Below, one piece after another: positions 33,005-34,042 of a stretch of DNA of 34,042 nucleotides. The DNA is taken from positions 1 through 34,042 of the forward strand of contig RQOS01000019.1 of the NCBI GenBank assembly GCA_008373205.1, read 5' to 3'. The DNA is from SAR202 cluster bacterium (GTDB lineage: Bacteria > Chloroflexota > Dehalococcoidia > Lucifugimonadales > Lucifugimonadaceae). The notes beneath the pieces were generated by a model that was not told the DNA's origin, ran no database searches, and was given only the letters and a program-made list of their open reading frames with translations. Position numbers and translations under genes: made by a program. Within the stretch, counting starts at the first letter, position 1, and each line of letters starts with the position of its first letter.

Positions 33005-34042
33005 ATTCTTTCACCATTTTTCTCAAAACATAAGGAAGCAGTCCGCCATTATAGTAATATTCTGCTTCTATCTCAGTATCAATTCTTATCATTGTATAAA
33101 AGCTAAATTTTTCACCATTTTCTCTTGTGACATTGACTTTAATTTTTGAGTTTGGGACTATTGTTTTTTCTAATCCTTCAAAGTCATAAATTTCAGATCC
33201 ATTTAAGTTTAAGCTATCTGAATTTTCTCCTTCAAGAAATTGGAGTGGAATAACACCCATACCAACAAGATTAGATCTGTGAATTCTTTCAAAGCTTTCT
33301 GCAATCACTACCTTTACTCCAAGTAAAGCAGGCCCTTTTGCTGCCCAATCTCTTGAGGAACCAGTACCATATTCTTTACCTGCTAAAACTATTAAGGGAG
33401 TTTCTGATTGTAAGTATTTTTCAGAAGCTTCGAATATTCTCATTTTTTCCCCTGTAGGAAAATAAACAGTCCAATCTCCTTCTTCTTCCACTATTTGATT
33501 TCTTAATCTAATATTTCCAAAAGTTCCTCTAACCATAACATTATGATTTCCTCGTCTTGACCCATAAGAATTAAATTCAAATCTTGGGACATCACTAGAA
33601 ATCAGCATTTGACCTGAAGGAGCTGATTGTGGGATAGATCCAGCAGGAGAAATATGATCAGTAGTTACTGAATTTGATAATTTTACTAAACATCTTGCTT
33701 GATTTACTTCATTTTTCTTTGAAGGTTGAAGATTAAAGTCATCAAAATACGGAGGTTTTTGAATATAAGTAGATTGTTTCTCCCAATTAAATTTATTACC
33801 TTTAGATGAAGAGAGTTTTACCCACTCTTCTGGTCCTTGAAAAACAGATTCATATTCATCAATAAACATTTCTGAGGTAAGAGACTTATTAATAGTATCT
33901 TCTATCTCTTTAGATGAAGGCCATAGATCTTCAAGATACACCGCTTTGCCTTCTTTATCATTCCCTATAGGATCATTTGAAAAATCTATATTTACTGTTC
34001 CAGCTAGAGCATATAACACAACTAACATTGGAGAAGCTAGAT
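32997..34042 (-). CDS. acnA: Aconitate hydratase, C-terminal part (5' end outside window)
   Basis: Aconitase isomerises citrate and isocitrate in the TCA cycle. The visible part reads through to the window edge without a start: LASPMLVVLYALAGTV is internal AcnA/IRP1-type sequence, so the Met there is not the start. The swivel domain has SVTTDHISPAGSI, GSRRGNHNVMVRGTFGNIRL, KEYGTGSSRDWAAKGP and ESFERIHRSNLVGMGV. The cluster cysteines lie upstream and cannot be checked. The remaining length is about 348 of the expected ~890 residues. Confidence 0.96.
   Translation of the reverse strand, partial: LASPMLVVLYALAGTVNIDFSNDPIGNDKEGKAVYLEDLWPSSKEIEDTINKSLTSEMFIDEYESVFQGPEEWVKLSSSKGNKFNWEKQSTYIQKPPYFDDFNLQPSKKNEVNQARCLVKLSNSVTTDHISPAGSIPQSAPSGQMLISSDVPRFEFNSYGSRRGNHNVMVRGTFGNIRLRNQIVEEEGDWTVYFPTGEKMRIFEASEKYLQSETPLIVLAGKEYGTGSSRDWAAKGPALLGVKVVIAESFERIHRSNLVGMGVIPLQFLEGENSDSLNLNGSEIYDFEGLEKTIVPNSKIKVNVTRENGEKFSFYTMIRIDTEIEAEYYYNGGLLPYVLRKMVKESS

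Noticed and set aside
33987-34028. Methionine at 34026-34028 as the start of an independent short aconitase
   Set aside because: The frame stays open to the window edge, and the residues around the Met (LASPMLVVLYALAGTV) are internal aconitase sequence.

Overview
This is a gene-dense, AT-rich bacterial window (about 30% G+C by eye) with short or overlapping gene junctions, no mobile elements and no gap over 150 bp. It looks like a streamlined, probably marine, free-living bacterium. The mix of a mandelate-racemase-type enolase enzyme, RraA-like protein, DUF3500, SMP-30 lactonase, an LprG-like lipoprotein with its MFS partner, and a CoaBC lacking the usual CoaC Asn and Cys suggests Chloroflexota (SAR202/Dehalococcoidia-like). 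That placement is an inference from gene content, not a phylogeny.

Layout. Positions 1-111 hold the first codons of a leftward gene and a tRNA with anticodon CAU. Positions 234-5948 are an accessory metabolic block: enolase-superfamily dehydratase/racemase, XdhC and a MocA-like nucleotidyltransferase (molybdenum-hydroxylase maturation), a small unknown, an SDR dehydrogenase, thiD on the minus strand, and an SMP-30 lactonase. Positions 5957-8504 are a leftward thiamin-precursor ABC transporter (ATPase, permease, NMT1/THI5-like lipoprotein) behind a TPP riboswitch. Positions 8552-10698 are an LprG/LppX-type lipoprotein and a DHA2-type MFS exporter, overlapping by 4 nt. acpS follows in convergent orientation.

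Positions 11102-18880 are a long rightward housekeeping run: folD, pyruvate dehydrogenase E1 alpha, E1 beta and E2, thyX, coaX, coaBC, an 84-residue unknown and an RraA-like protein. Positions 18898-25830 are a leftward operon prs-secA-unknown-valS, with an archaeal-type ValS. Positions 25977-31057 run rightward: ispH, DUF192 lipoprotein, gpmA, an MFS carboxylate-type transporter and fhs. A DUF3500 protein (minus) and a TIGR01777 epimerase (plus) diverge across a perfect 20-bp inverted repeat. The C-terminal part of an aconitase closes the window.

How the genes connect. Thiamin salvage (ABC transporter, ThiD) supplies TPP, the cofactor of the pyruvate dehydrogenase E1. CoaX and CoaBC, in the same run, make CoA, its other substrate. 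FolD, Fhs and ThyX form a folate one-carbon set. The enolase enzyme, SDR and lactonase could form an acid-sugar or hydroxy-acid oxidation route. No single gene is clearly a new system. The points most worth following are the LprG-MFS pair, the riboswitch that appears to include the ribosome binding site and start codon, the structured element before the MFS-fhs pair, and the inverted repeat at 32063-32130.
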